A stretch of 35,766 nucleotides of DNA from GCA-2746365 sp964651445. Its GTDB lineage: Bacteria; Pseudomonadota; Gammaproteobacteria; SZUA-229. The notes beneath the pieces are model-generated. The model was not told the DNA's origin, ran no database searches, and worked only from the letters and a program-made list of their open reading frames with translations. Positions 1 to 8,400 of the stretch are shown in pieces. The position numbers and the translations under genes are program-made. Within the stretch, counting starts at the first letter, position 1. The number at the start of each line of letters is the position of its first letter. The DNA lies in the NCBI GenBank assembly GCA_964651445.1, contig CAZYYW010000011.1, positions 1 to 35,766 of the forward strand, in the 5' to 3' direction.

Positions 1-52
1 CGGTAATATCATCAAAGGACTGGTGTTTGAAACTGCCGGATTTTTTATACAT
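1..52 (-). CDS. possible 5' end of a minus-strand gene (partial, runs off the window)
   Basis: An ATG on the minus strand at 52-50 opens a frame that stays open to the window edge (17 codons, beginning MYKKSGSF). It lies 3 bp from the end of MITE copy 1, whose terminus supplies AAAGG about 7 nt before the ATG, usable as a ribosome-binding site. The stretch is too short to recognise a family and could be chance. Confidence 0.25.
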   Translation of the reverse strand, partial: MYKKSGSFKHQSFDDIT

Positions 53-55
53 ATT

Positions 56-213
56 GAGACCTTTACACGATACAGGCGCGAAAGGAAAAAAGGCTAAAAT
101 TTTGCTGATTAAGGCAGAAAACGCAGATAATAGCTGGCTATTGGCAAGTTTTCTAACGAAAAGCAGTGAAATTTTAGACATTTTTACTCGTGATTGTATC
201 GTGCAAAGGTCTC
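56..213 (+). mobile_element. MITE-like element, copy 1 (158 bp)
   Basis: The element begins GAGACCTTTACACGAT and ends with the inverted copy ATCGTGCAAAGGTCTC, so the terminal inverted repeats are 16 bp with one mismatch. ATT occurs on both sides (53-55 and 214-216) and may be a target duplication. The centre holds a small palindrome, AATAGC-TG-GCTATT. The reverse complement of 889-1046 matches over the full 158 bp with about 20 mismatches counted by eye (near 87% identity). No transposase is encoded, so it would be a non-autonomous element mobilised in trans. The termini resemble IS5-type ends, but that assignment is from memory and uncertain. Any reading frame here is incidental. Confidence 0.8.
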
Positions 214-286
214 ATTAATGAATTTGATGAAAAGAATACTGGTTATATGAATAGAGCTAGCTTTAACTATAAGGCATAATATCAAC

Positions 287-868
287 ATGAGACATGCTTT
301 ATTTCCTTTAAATACCGTACTTTTCCCCGGCAGTATTCTGCCATTAAAAATATTTGAACAACGCTATTTAACGCTGGTGAAAGACTGCATGAAACAGCAA
401 ACCGGCTTTGTTACCGTTTTAATCAGCGATGGCAAGGAAGTTGGCAGCACCCCTCAAATATATGGCGCGGGCTGCTATGTTGAAATAATCGACTGGCAAT
501 CACTGGAAAATGGCTTACTGGGCATTAGCATACAGGCAAAATATCGTACTCGGCTAGTCAATAGTTCGGTGCGCGATGATGGCTTACTGCTGGCAGATAC
601 GGTAGCCATCGAATCAACACTGGATAATCAGCCGATACTAGCCACCGCCTTTCAGCCACTGGCGGAAACCTTAAAACTGCTACTGAAACACCCCTTTGCT
701 GCACAATACAGCGACCAGATCGACTTTAACAGTGCTGCCGACATTGGCTATCGGCTGAGCGAACTATTACCCATCAGCAATAAACAAAAACAACGGCTAT
801 TGGAAAGTGAGAGCATGCAGCAAATGCTGGATCAGCTGGTGTTACATGTTAATGCGCTACAAGAATAA
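287..868 (+). CDS. LON substrate-binding domain protein (stand-alone)
   Basis: This 193-residue protein looks like the N-terminal substrate-binding domain of Lon protease without AAA or protease domains. The opening, FPLNTVLFPGSILPLKIFEQRY, carries the family signature of a Pro-rich hydrophobic strand, then L-x-IFE-x-RY. The GAGCYVEI block at about residues 60-67 is also typical. Stand-alone proteins of about 190-210 residues are common in Proteobacteria. Their role is poorly known and a protein-quality or adaptor role is only inferred. The ATG at 287 has only a distant AAGG. The gene sits between two inverted MITE copies, 73 bp after one and 20 bp before the other, so it is probably monocistronic. 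Confidence 0.85.
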   Translation: MRHALFPLNTVLFPGSILPLKIFEQRYLTLVKDCMKQQTGFVTVLISDGKEVGSTPQIYGAGCYVEIIDWQSLENGLLGISIQAKYRTRLVNSSVRDDGLLLADTVAIESTLDNQPILATAFQPLAETLKLLLKHPFAAQYSDQIDFNSAADIGYRLSELLPISNKQKQRLLESESMQQMLDQLVLHVNALQE

Positions 869-888
869 ATCTTCGATTACCATTATGT

Positions 889-1046
889 GAGACCTTTGCA
901 CGATCTATTCACGAGTAAAAATGACTAAAACCCCACTGCTTTTCGTTAGAAAACTTGCCAATAGCCAGCTATTAGCCGTGTTTCCTGCCTCAATCAGTAA
1001 AATTTTAACCTATTTTTCTTTCGTGCCTACATCGTGCAAAGGTCTC
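889..1046 (-). mobile_element. MITE-like element, copy 2 (158 bp, inverted relative to copy 1)
   Basis: This has the same length as the element at 56-213, in opposite orientation, with perfect 16-bp terminal inverted repeats (GAGACCTTTGCACGAT at the left, its complement at the right). A 4-bp direct repeat ATGT flanks it (885-888 and 1047-1050), consistent with a target duplication. Because each copy has its own flanking repeat, two separate insertions are more likely than one composite transposition. The right end lies 54 bp before djlA and may form part of its promoter region. Confidence 0.82.
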
Positions 1047-1061
1047 ATGTATAAAAAAGGA

Positions 1062-1070
1062 TGCTAAAAT
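1062..1070 (+). promoter_or_regulatory. possible extended -10 promoter for djlA
   Basis: TGCTAAAAT fits an extended -10 (TGN-TAAAAT) 30 bp before the djlA ATG. The -35 position would fall on the terminus of MITE copy 2, where no good -35 hexamer is seen. The call rests on motif match only. Confidence 0.35.
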
Positions 1071-1100
1071 CACCGCTTAATTTTATTTGAGGAAAAGACA

Positions 1101-1862
1101 ATGGCCTGGTGGGGGACATTTTTAGGCGGTACATTAGGGTTTGTTTTTGGCGGACCTATCGGTGCGCTTATCGGCGCGGCTCTGGGGGGTAATTTTGATC
1201 GCGGCATTAAAATGGGCGGTCAGTTTGACATGGGCGACCAGCAGCGTGTGCAAGCGGCATTTTTCACTACCACCTTCTCCGTCATGGGGCACGTTGCCAA
1301 GATCGATGGCCATGTCAGTGAGCATGAAATTGCCACTGCCCGAAACATCATGGCGCAAATGCAGCTATCTGCAGAGCAGCGCACAGCTGCGATGAATTTT
1401 TTTGAACAAGGGAAAGCCGCTGATTTTCCGTTGCAGGAGATTCTGCTGCAATTTAAAAAAGAATGTCATGGCCGCCGCAATCTTATTCAGATGTTTGTCG
1501 AAATTCAGATTAGCACCGCGCTGGCTGATGGCAACATTGATAGCAAAGAAAAAAACCTGATTTATGATATTGGCAAAACGCTCGGCTTTTCCAGTCAACA
1601 AATTGATCATTTATTCGGCATGGCAAATGCACAGCCCGCCAGCAATAACGACACCCTATCGCTGAGTCAGGCCTATGTGATTATTGGCGTTGATCAAGGC
1701 AGCAGCGAAGCGGTGGTGAAAAAAGCTTACCGCCGGTTAATGAGCCAACACCATCCGGACAAGCTGGTTTCCAAGGGCCTGCCCGACGAAATGATTCAAC
1801 TAGCGACAGAAAAAACCCAGGAAATTCGTAAAGCCTACGACTTAATAAAGAAAAACTTATAG
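1101..1862 (+). CDS. djlA: DjlA-type membrane-anchored J-domain co-chaperone
   Basis: The protein has 253 residues. The N-terminus, MAWWGTFLGG and following Gly-rich hydrophobic residues to about 31, is one membrane segment of the DjlA kind. Residues about 50-175 form a TerB-like helical domain, and about 187-253 a C-terminal J-domain with the HPD motif at 218-220 (QHHPDKL). DjlA proteins stimulate the ATPase of DnaK at the inner membrane, with the J-domain facing the cytoplasm. Length and domain order match the family (E. coli DjlA is about 271 residues). GAGG lies about 8 nt before the ATG. The next gene follows after 6 bp, so the two are probably co-transcribed. Confidence 0.93.
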   Translation: MAWWGTFLGGTLGFVFGGPIGALIGAALGGNFDRGIKMGGQFDMGDQQRVQAAFFTTTFSVMGHVAKIDGHVSEHEIATARNIMAQMQLSAEQRTAAMNFFEQGKAADFPLQEILLQFKKECHGRRNLIQMFVEIQISTALADGNIDSKEKNLIYDIGKTLGFSSQQIDHLFGMANAQPASNNDTLSLSQAYVIIGVDQGSSEAVVKKAYRRLMSQHHPDKLVSKGLPDEMIQLATEKTQEIRKAYDLIKKNL

Positions 1863-1868
1863 GTAACA

Positions 1869-2240
1869 ATGATGGACTTAACTGACCCAAGCATCACAGA
1901 TGCAGCGCTGAATGAGCCCCCCTATACTGGCCCACTAAAAATTGACGTATTTGACAACGACACTGGCGACCGTGAACTGCACCTGAGTTTTATCGATGAC
2001 TTCAGAATATTGCGTGTGCACGATCAATCAACAAGCTTTCAAGAATTCATCCAATACCTGACAAATGAAATACAAAAACTGGGTGAAAACGATGCTAACC
2101 ACGCAGGAATGGTGACGATATTGCAGGTCTGTGAACGACTGCAGCCACTTATCGATGCCAATAAGTTACCACTGGAAGAAACCATTGTGGTGACCTTTGA
2201 TACGCAGAATCCGTTCGGTAATATACAGTTTATCAATTAG
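1869..2240 (+). CDS. hypothetical protein, coupled to djlA
   Basis: I do not recognise this 123-residue acidic protein. It has no signal peptide or membrane segment and reads as a compact cytoplasmic alpha/beta protein. It begins 6 bp after the djlA stop with AGGT just upstream of two consecutive ATGs (1869 or 1872 could start it). That spacing suggests an operon and possibly a linked role. Codon use looks like that of its neighbours. Confidence 0.7.
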   Translation: MMDLTDPSITDAALNEPPYTGPLKIDVFDNDTGDRELHLSFIDDFRILRVHDQSTSFQEFIQYLTNEIQKLGENDANHAGMVTILQVCERLQPLIDANKLPLEETIVVTFDTQNPFGNIQFIN

Positions 2241-2265
2241 CACAGAAATGACGATGTTATTGCCT

Positions 2266-2279
2266 GCTTATCGATAAGC
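2266..2279. repeat. short perfect palindrome between convergent genes
   Basis: GCTTATCGATAAGC is a 14-bp perfect palindrome 26 bp after the preceding plus-strand stop and before the convergent minus-strand gene. There is no T tract and no loop, so a protein site or weak terminator is possible, or chance. Confidence 0.25.
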
Positions 2280-2313
2280 GATACTCAATCACTTAGCAAG
2301 CTGCACTGAAAAC

Positions 2314-2721
2314 TCAATTCAGCTTGGAACCACTCAGTTCCCAAGCATAGGCACAGTCCAGTTCAGACAACACCGCTACCACACCAGTTTCACCATCTTC
2401 CAACATTGCTTGTAGTGGGCAGCGGTTTTTAAGCCGAATATGCGGCGCTGCCATCCAACGCGCACCCATCTGCAAGTTTCGTGGATAAGTGGTGCGCAGG
2501 GCATCGATAATGCCCAGCAGAAAAGTGACTCGGCAGCTAACCTTGTCATCTTCTGGAAATGGCGTGTCTTTGCGATATTTCGCTAGATGTCGGCTACGTG
2601 TGGTCTCTGGCATATCTAATACGGCCAGAATTTGCTCGCCGCTCAGACCCCAGTCATCCAGCGCCTCCATTACTTTTTGAGTACGCAATAATTGTTGTTC
2701 AGTGGTTTTTTCTACAGTCAT
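2314..2721 (-). CDS. MbcA/ParS/Xre-type antitoxin-like protein, orphan
   Basis: In this 135-residue protein the C-terminal half resembles the toxin-binding domain of MbcA/ParS/Xre antitoxins (DUF2384-like): residues about 80-130 carry an ARWMAAPHIRL segment, then PLQAML-EDGETG and a hydrophobic helix. The N-terminal half (LSGEQILAVLDMPETTRSRHLAKY) could be a helix-turn-helix. Known relatives pair with RES or other NAD-consuming toxins, but no such gene is adjacent: one side is convergent with the djlA operon and the other is def. It may be a solitary regulator. No clear Shine-Dalgarno is seen. Family assignment is by motif recall and moderately sure. Confidence 0.6.
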   Translation of the reverse strand: MTVEKTTEQQLLRTQKVMEALDDWGLSGEQILAVLDMPETTRSRHLAKYRKDTPFPEDDKVSCRVTFLLGIIDALRTTYPRNLQMGARWMAAPHIRLKNRCPLQAMLEDGETGVVAVLSELDCAYAWELSGSKLN

Positions 2722-2816
2722 AACGATTAAAAATAAAGACTTATCTCTATTAAACTGGTTAAAATAAACGGTAATTTTATCATACTACCGCTTTTTACAT
2801 AACCACAAGATATTTC

Positions 2817-3362
2817 ATGGCAATACACGCTATTTTACGACAGGGTGATCCGCGATTATGGCAGCCAGCCAGCGCAGTGACGGATTTGAATCAGCCTGCG
2901 CTCGATACTTTAGTTGCCGACATGTTTGATACCATGCTGGCAGCTGATGGCGCGGGTCTTGCGGCACCGCAAATCGGTATTGGGCTGCGTGTTGTCATCT
3001 TTGGTTTTGACACAAATCCGCGCTATCCCAATAGTCATAGCGTTCCTAAAACGATACTGATAAACCCGGAAATCACCACCCTTGGCGATGAGCAAGAAGC
3101 CGGATGGGAAGGCTGTTTAAGTGTGCCCGGCATGCGCGGTTTAGTGTTGCGCCATCAACACATTCGATATTGTGGCGTTGACGCTACGGGCAAGCCAATA
3201 GAGGTTGAAGCCAGTGGTTTTCATGCCCGCGTGGTACAACACGAATGCGATCATCTGGATGGCATTCTTTACACACAACGTCTGCTTGACCCGCTTAAAT
3301 TCGGCTTTACCGATGAACTGTTAAGCAGCGGTCAATTATCCAGTGAAGACTGCAGTGAATAG
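2817..3362 (+). CDS. def: peptide deformylase
   Basis: This protein removes the N-formyl group from nascent proteins using a bound metal. All three family motifs are intact in the 181 residues: GAGLAAPQIG (45-54), EGCLSVPG with metal ligand Cys100, and QHECDHLDG with ligands His142 and His146 and catalytic Glu143. Length is normal for a bacterial deformylase. It is not followed by fmt as in many genomes, so this may be a second or relocated copy. The ATG at 2817 has only a weak upstream purine stretch. The gene is divergent from the antitoxin-like gene, with 95 bp between. Confidence 0.95.
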   Translation: MAIHAILRQGDPRLWQPASAVTDLNQPALDTLVADMFDTMLAADGAGLAAPQIGIGLRVVIFGFDTNPRYPNSHSVPKTILINPEITTLGDEQEAGWEGCLSVPGMRGLVLRHQHIRYCGVDATGKPIEVEASGFHARVVQHECDHLDGILYTQRLLDPLKFGFTDELLSSGQLSSEDCSE

Positions 3363-3392
3363 TTATCTAAGACAGCCCTGTTTTTTTGTAAA

Positions 3393-3438
3393 TCTCTGCG
3401 AAACTGCTATATCTAGTGTATAGCAAACTTTACAGAGA
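3393..3438. repeat. nested inverted repeats (two-stem hairpin)
   Basis: Outer arms TCTCTG (3393-3398) and CAGAGA (3433-3438) enclose inner arms GCTATA (3406-3411) and TATAGC (3419-3424) around a 7-nt loop. It lies between def and the secreted-protein gene at 3526. A run of seven T precedes it on the plus strand. It could be an RNA structure in the leader of the downstream operon, or a terminator read from the other strand. Confidence 0.35.
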
Positions 3439-3525
3439 AAATCGGAAAGGAACCTTGCTTTTACAACCCGGTCACACTGTTATATTGACCGAACTTTGAG
3501 TCAGGATATTTCTACCGGACATTTT

Positions 3526-4098
3526 ATGAAAATTTATTTTATTGGCGCTTGGTTTTTTATCCTTTTATTCACCACCGCACCTGCCATCGCCGCCAGCTTA
3601 TTACCCATCTCCTTGCAGCAACTTTCGCAACGAGCCAGCATTATCTTTTACGCTGAGGTTAGTAATAACCAGACACGCAAAGATGCCGACAGCGGCCATA
3701 TCGCCACTTTTACTGCATTTGAAATTATCGAACTCATCAAAGGTCGCGCTGAACCTCACCACACCATAAAACAATTGGGCGGCGTCGATCCAGCAAATAA
3801 TATTAACGTTCTCATTCACGGTGTACCAACATTTGAAATTGGGCGTCGCTATGTTGTGTTCTTACCCAAACAATCAAAGCTAGGGTTTAGCAGTCCATTG
3901 GGGCTGCATCAGGGCAGTTTTTTAGTCACGATTGAAGATGGCGAGAAGATTGTCAGCAGTGGTCGAAATTTATCTGCCCCCAGCATTGGCAAGTCAAAAC
4001 ACAGTGCCACGCTGCCGCTCGCTACCAACATAAACAAACCATCACAAGCGCGGCTGAATGATTTCATCAACACCGTGCGCGCTTACAATAATCAATAA
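3526..4098 (+). CDS. secreted protein of unknown function, first gene of metalloprotease operon
   Basis: The start is set at the ATG 3526 (190 residues) because a textbook signal peptide follows, with cleavage expected after AIAA near residue 23. An upstream in-frame TTG at 3496 would bury it. The mature part has strands typed as AxxIFYAEV, TFTAFEIIELIKGR and PTFEIGRRYVVFLP, an OB-fold/NTR-like pattern I associate, without certainty, with small exported proteins encoded beside matrixin-type proteases. The stop overlaps the leader of the protease gene, whose ATG follows after 1 base, so translation is probably coupled. A chaperone, inhibitor or partner role for the protease is inference. Confidence 0.75.
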   Translation: MKIYFIGAWFFILLFTTAPAIAASLLPISLQQLSQRASIIFYAEVSNNQTRKDADSGHIATFTAFEIIELIKGRAEPHHTIKQLGGVDPANNINVLIHGVPTFEIGRRYVVFLPKQSKLGFSSPLGLHQGSFLVTIEDGEKIVSSGRNLSAPSIGKSKHSATLPLATNINKPSQARLNDFINTVRAYNNQ

Positions 4099-4099
4099 T

Positions 4100-5359
4100 A
4101 TGCGCCAAATGGTCAATCGACTTCTGCTACTTTCTGCTCTGCTCTACAGCAGTTTGTCTGTTGCCGGCGGCCCTTCCGTAATTGGCGGCGCTGATGGCAA
4201 CACTGCGATTCGATACCAGAACCCTGTGGTTACCGTGCATGTTGAAAATGGTGACCTCGGCAGCTTGTCGAATGCAGTAGCGGTTACCTTGATGCAAGAA
4301 GCCTTTGAGCTATGGAATAATGTCAACACCGCAACGGTTAATCTCATTATCGATCAAACCTTGTTAGATCTGAATGTCGACGAAAACAATGCGCAAGAGT
4401 TTCTGCCCACGGTCGATCAATCAAACTTCAATGCCAACGACAATATCAACCCGATTGTTTTTGATAGCGATGGGGCAATCATTGACCTGTATTTTGGCAG
4501 CGAGCAAAGTGATCTTATTATTGGTTTCGCGCAATCGATAAGCAGCAGTAACAGTGATTTTTTTGTTGAAGGCTTCGCTGTTATTAACGGTAAAAACTCC
4601 ATCACCCCTGATGATTTTAAATTACTGATCGCACATGAAATGGGGCATTTTTTCGGAATAGACCATAGTCAGGTAAACATAAATCCTAATGAATCGTTTA
4701 CTGGGTTAGTAGGATTTTGTAGCAGTACAAGCCGCAACAACTACCCCTTAATGTATCCCGTGCGTTGTCGTGATGAAGTCAGTTTGCACGTAGACGATGC
4801 CAGTGCGCTGTCGGCACTTTATCCAAGCGCCGACATCAATAACCACTTCGGAATTTTACAGGGGCTGTTTGTCGATAATGAAAACAAGGCAATTTTAGGC
4901 GCCAATATCTGGCTGGAAAACACCAGCAGTGGCGACAGTTACAGCATTGTTTCTGACTACCTTCGACAAGGCACCGGTTTTTATAAAATTTATTTACCGG
5001 CGGGTAGTTATACCCTGCATGCTAATTCCATCAATACGGAATTTGTCGGGGTATCCAATATTGGGCCGTACGCTTCGGCACCGGCTGATTTGTCTTTTAC
5101 CGATCCGCACCCGATTACGGCTGTGACTTATCAAGGTGCAAGTGCTGGCAGTGATGAAGTTATTAACGTGCAGACAAACCAGACGGTAACTGTTAATTTT
5201 AATCTTAGCGGTGTTGATGCAATTATCATTACTGCTGCAAAAGATGAGAATGACAGCATTGCCGACCTGTTTGGCGCACTGTCACATGGCAACCTGCTGC
5301 TGATATTTCTAGCCCTGATAATAATGCGGCGCTTGCACAATAATAAAGACAAACTCTGA
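4100..5359 (+). CDS. matrixin-like zinc metalloprotease with C-terminal sorting/anchor segment
   Basis: The ATG at 4100 is preferred over 4058 because it gives a signal peptide (hydrophobic core LLLLSALLYSSLSVAG) and sits 1 base after the preceding stop. The 419-residue protein has the metzincin zinc motif HEMGHFFGIDH (179-189) and a Met-turn LMYP (217-220). A carboxypeptidase-regulatory-like Ig fold follows at about 255-310. The C-terminus is a small-residue stretch, a hydrophobic segment and a basic tail (RRLHNNKDKL), a tripartite layout like GlyGly-CTERM-type sorting signals, though the exact motif is not canonical. It is likely exported and surface-attached or processed. Confidence 0.85.
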   Translation: MRQMVNRLLLLSALLYSSLSVAGGPSVIGGADGNTAIRYQNPVVTVHVENGDLGSLSNAVAVTLMQEAFELWNNVNTATVNLIIDQTLLDLNVDENNAQEFLPTVDQSNFNANDNINPIVFDSDGAIIDLYFGSEQSDLIIGFAQSISSSNSDFFVEGFAVINGKNSITPDDFKLLIAHEMGHFFGIDHSQVNINPNESFTGLVGFCSSTSRNNYPLMYPVRCRDEVSLHVDDASALSALYPSADINNHFGILQGLFVDNENKAILGANIWLENTSSGDSYSIVSDYLRQGTGFYKIYLPAGSYTLHANSINTEFVGVSNIGPYASAPADLSFTDPHPITAVTYQGASAGSDEVINVQTNQTVTVNFNLSGVDAIIITAAKDENDSIADLFGALSHGNLLLIFLALIIMRRLHNNKDKL

Positions 5360-5404
5360 CCGCTGCTTTTGGCCTTACTCAGGACATAGCTTCAAGCAAC
5401 AAGC

Positions 5405-8400
5405 TCAGACCGTGGTTTCTATCCACTCAGAAATAGCAATGAATTTAAGGAACTCGTCGTGCACCATAGGCTCGCTGATGTAATACCCCTGAATGACTTC
5501 AACACCACGCTCATGAAGAAAATCAAACTGCAGCTTATTCTCTACGCCTTCACCGATAATACTCAAACCCAAACTATGCGCCATAGCAATAATCGCATCA
5601 CACAGTGCAGTATCTTCCGGATCTTCGCCAATGTCAGAAACAAATGAGCGGTCAATTTTAAGCACGTCAAACGGAAAACGTTTGAGGTAACTTAATGAAG
5701 AGTAACCTGTGCCAAAATCATCAATCGACAATCGAATACCCATTTTTTTAAACTGGTTCAGAATATCGACCACATGCGGTACATCTTTCATCAATAACCG
5801 TTCCGTAATCTCCAGCTCCAGACTATTTCCAGGCAGGTCGTATTTTTTCAAGTAATCAGAAATCGTTTTAACAATGTCGACGCCTCTAAACTGGCGACTG
5901 GATAAATTGATAGCAATATAAAAATCCTTGTGATCTGAATTTTCGCGCCATTTTTTAACATCGGCAAAGGCAGTATCAAATACCCAATTTCCAATCTCTA
6001 CAATTAAACCACTCTCCTCTGCCAACGGCACGAATTCTTCGGGTGAAACTTCTCCCAGTTGCTCATCATTCCAACGGATCAAGGCCTCGGCACCGATCAT
6101 CACGCCGCTGCGTGTGTCCATCAACGCCTGGTATTTTAGATAGAAATCACCTTCTTCCAACGCACGACGTAATTTACTGTCAATCTCTACACGCTTGATT
6201 ACGACGTCGCCCATCTCAGGAGTAAAGATTTCATAAGTATTGCGACCCTTGCGTTTACTTCGGTACATCGCAGTATCGGCATTGCGCAGCAGGATGTGCG
6301 GGTCGTCGCCATCTTGCGGGAAGATAGCGATGCCCACACTCGCGGTCACTGAAAATTCCATTCCTTGTACTACACATGGCTTGGAGACACGGCTTAATAT
6401 CTCTGCCGTCTTGTCTCGAACAAAATTTTCGAACGCATCCTTGTTCTCAGAAAGAGAAATCTTATCGGACCCTGTACTATCAGCCTCTACCAGCATAATC
6501 AAAAATTCATCACCCCCTAGCCTAGCGACGGTATCAAAATCTCGCACACATGCCTTCAGCCGACCTGCCATATATTTCAGGAACTCATCACCGGCGCCAT
6601 GCCCCAGGGTATCATTGATGTTTTTAAAATGATCAAAGTCCATATATAAAAGAGCAATGTGTTTCTGCTCTCGGATGGCATTCGCAATTGCCTGTTGTAT
6701 ACGGTCATACGCGAGACTACGATTAGGTAGATCAGTCAACTTATCGTAGCTTGCTTGATACAGCAAACGCTCTTCGTAATCTTTACGCAGCGAAATATCT
6801 TCTTTGATAGCGAGATAGTGCGTACTTTTACCGTCTTTGTTTTTTATCGGTGAAACCGTGACACTCTCCCAGAATAGGTCGCCATTTTTCTTTTTATTAT
6901 AAAGCTCGCCGGTCCAGGACTGACCTACAGTAATCGCGCCCCACATATTTTTAAACTGTGTTTCCGGACTAAGCCCGGATTTAAGAATGCGAGGGTTTTT
7001 ACCTTTTAACGCCTCAGCACTATAACCGGTAATCTTGCAAAGCTGTGGGTTAACGTATTCGATATTGCCATCCAGATCAGTAATCATCACCGACACCGGG
7101 CTTTGTTCAATGGCTTGCGACAGTTTGTTTAAATTTTCGGCGGTCAGTTTATGACTGCCAATTTCTGCTTCCAGATCAATAATTAAATTATTGATGTTCG
7201 AGGTCATATCATTAAATGCCGTTGCTAGGCCGCCGATTTCATCGTCCGCCTCAATATTGGCCTTTGCCTGTAAGTCACCATCCGCAATGCTTCTGACCAC
7301 TGTGGTTAAACGCTTTACCGGCCCTAACAATAATCGGGTGGCCAGCATTACTATCAACACCACAACGAAAACAATCACTGCCACAAGCACAAAGGCACTT
7401 TGCATCTGTGCTTGCACTGGTTCTAGGAAAACATCCTGCGGCTGCGCGACAATTATTGTCCACGGCGTGGTTTCAAGTGCAATCACGGCTGAAGAAAATT
7501 CAGCAGTACCCAAGCCTAAAAAACGGCCTTCCATAATAGGTTGCAGATTACTTGTCGAAACAAGATTTTTGCTCCACTGCGGATTCTCAACAAAAGTCCC
7601 GGCGGCACTCAGCGGCACTCGCTTTTCCTGTCTTAGTAAATCAAGTTTGTCTTCATCCAGCACATTTGCCAGCGTATACTGAAGATCACTGCGCCGCCCA
7701 TGCACCAGCCGCAAACCATTCTCATCAAGTAATACCGCGAATGAACCACGACCGACCATGCCCTTGGTGCGATCAAATAGTTGCGTCAGTATAACCGCAT
7801 CATATTTTGTTCTTAACACACCAATAAGATTTCCAGACAAATCATTTATCGCGCTGCTGAACACGATAACCGGGCCTGTTTTTTCGAAAATTACGGGGGA
7901 GCGATATGTCTTTAAGTGCTGATCGCCAGTAAGGACCTTAAAATATGCGTAGCCACTTTCATCCCTGCCGATATTTGCCGAATCTGTGTCAAGAATATTG
8001 ACCCCCTGTTGATTCAAAATAGCATAGGAATAAATCACATCCTCCTGACGAGATTTTAAGGCTTGCAAAATTCCCAGTATGGCATGGCGGTTATACGGCG
8101 GTGCTGCTTTTCGTGTAAGAAAACGATTAATGGCTGGGAGACTGGCTTCTGTTTCTAGAAATCCTGCATTCTGTCGATTAAATTGATCAATACGGTCAGC
8201 GTAGTTTTTTGCAGCAGAAGTCAACGCCTGGTTCGCACTCTCAGTCAGATTTTGCCGCATGATATAGCCATCAAGCACCGCCATAACGGCCAGTGAGACC
8301 AGCACGATAACCAAAAACGCCGTCACTAGCTTGGCACGCAAGGTATACTGACGTGCGATAAAAATACCGATAACCAGCAGCAAAACACCGCTCGCAATAA

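Noticed and set aside
27..218. Plus-strand frame of 63 codons at the left end
   Set aside because: It lies almost wholly inside MITE copy 1, and the matching frame is not kept in copy 2.
3496..3525. TTG at 3496 as start of the secreted-protein gene
   Set aside because: It would place residues before a clean signal peptide that starts at ATG 3526, and it has no ribosome-binding site.
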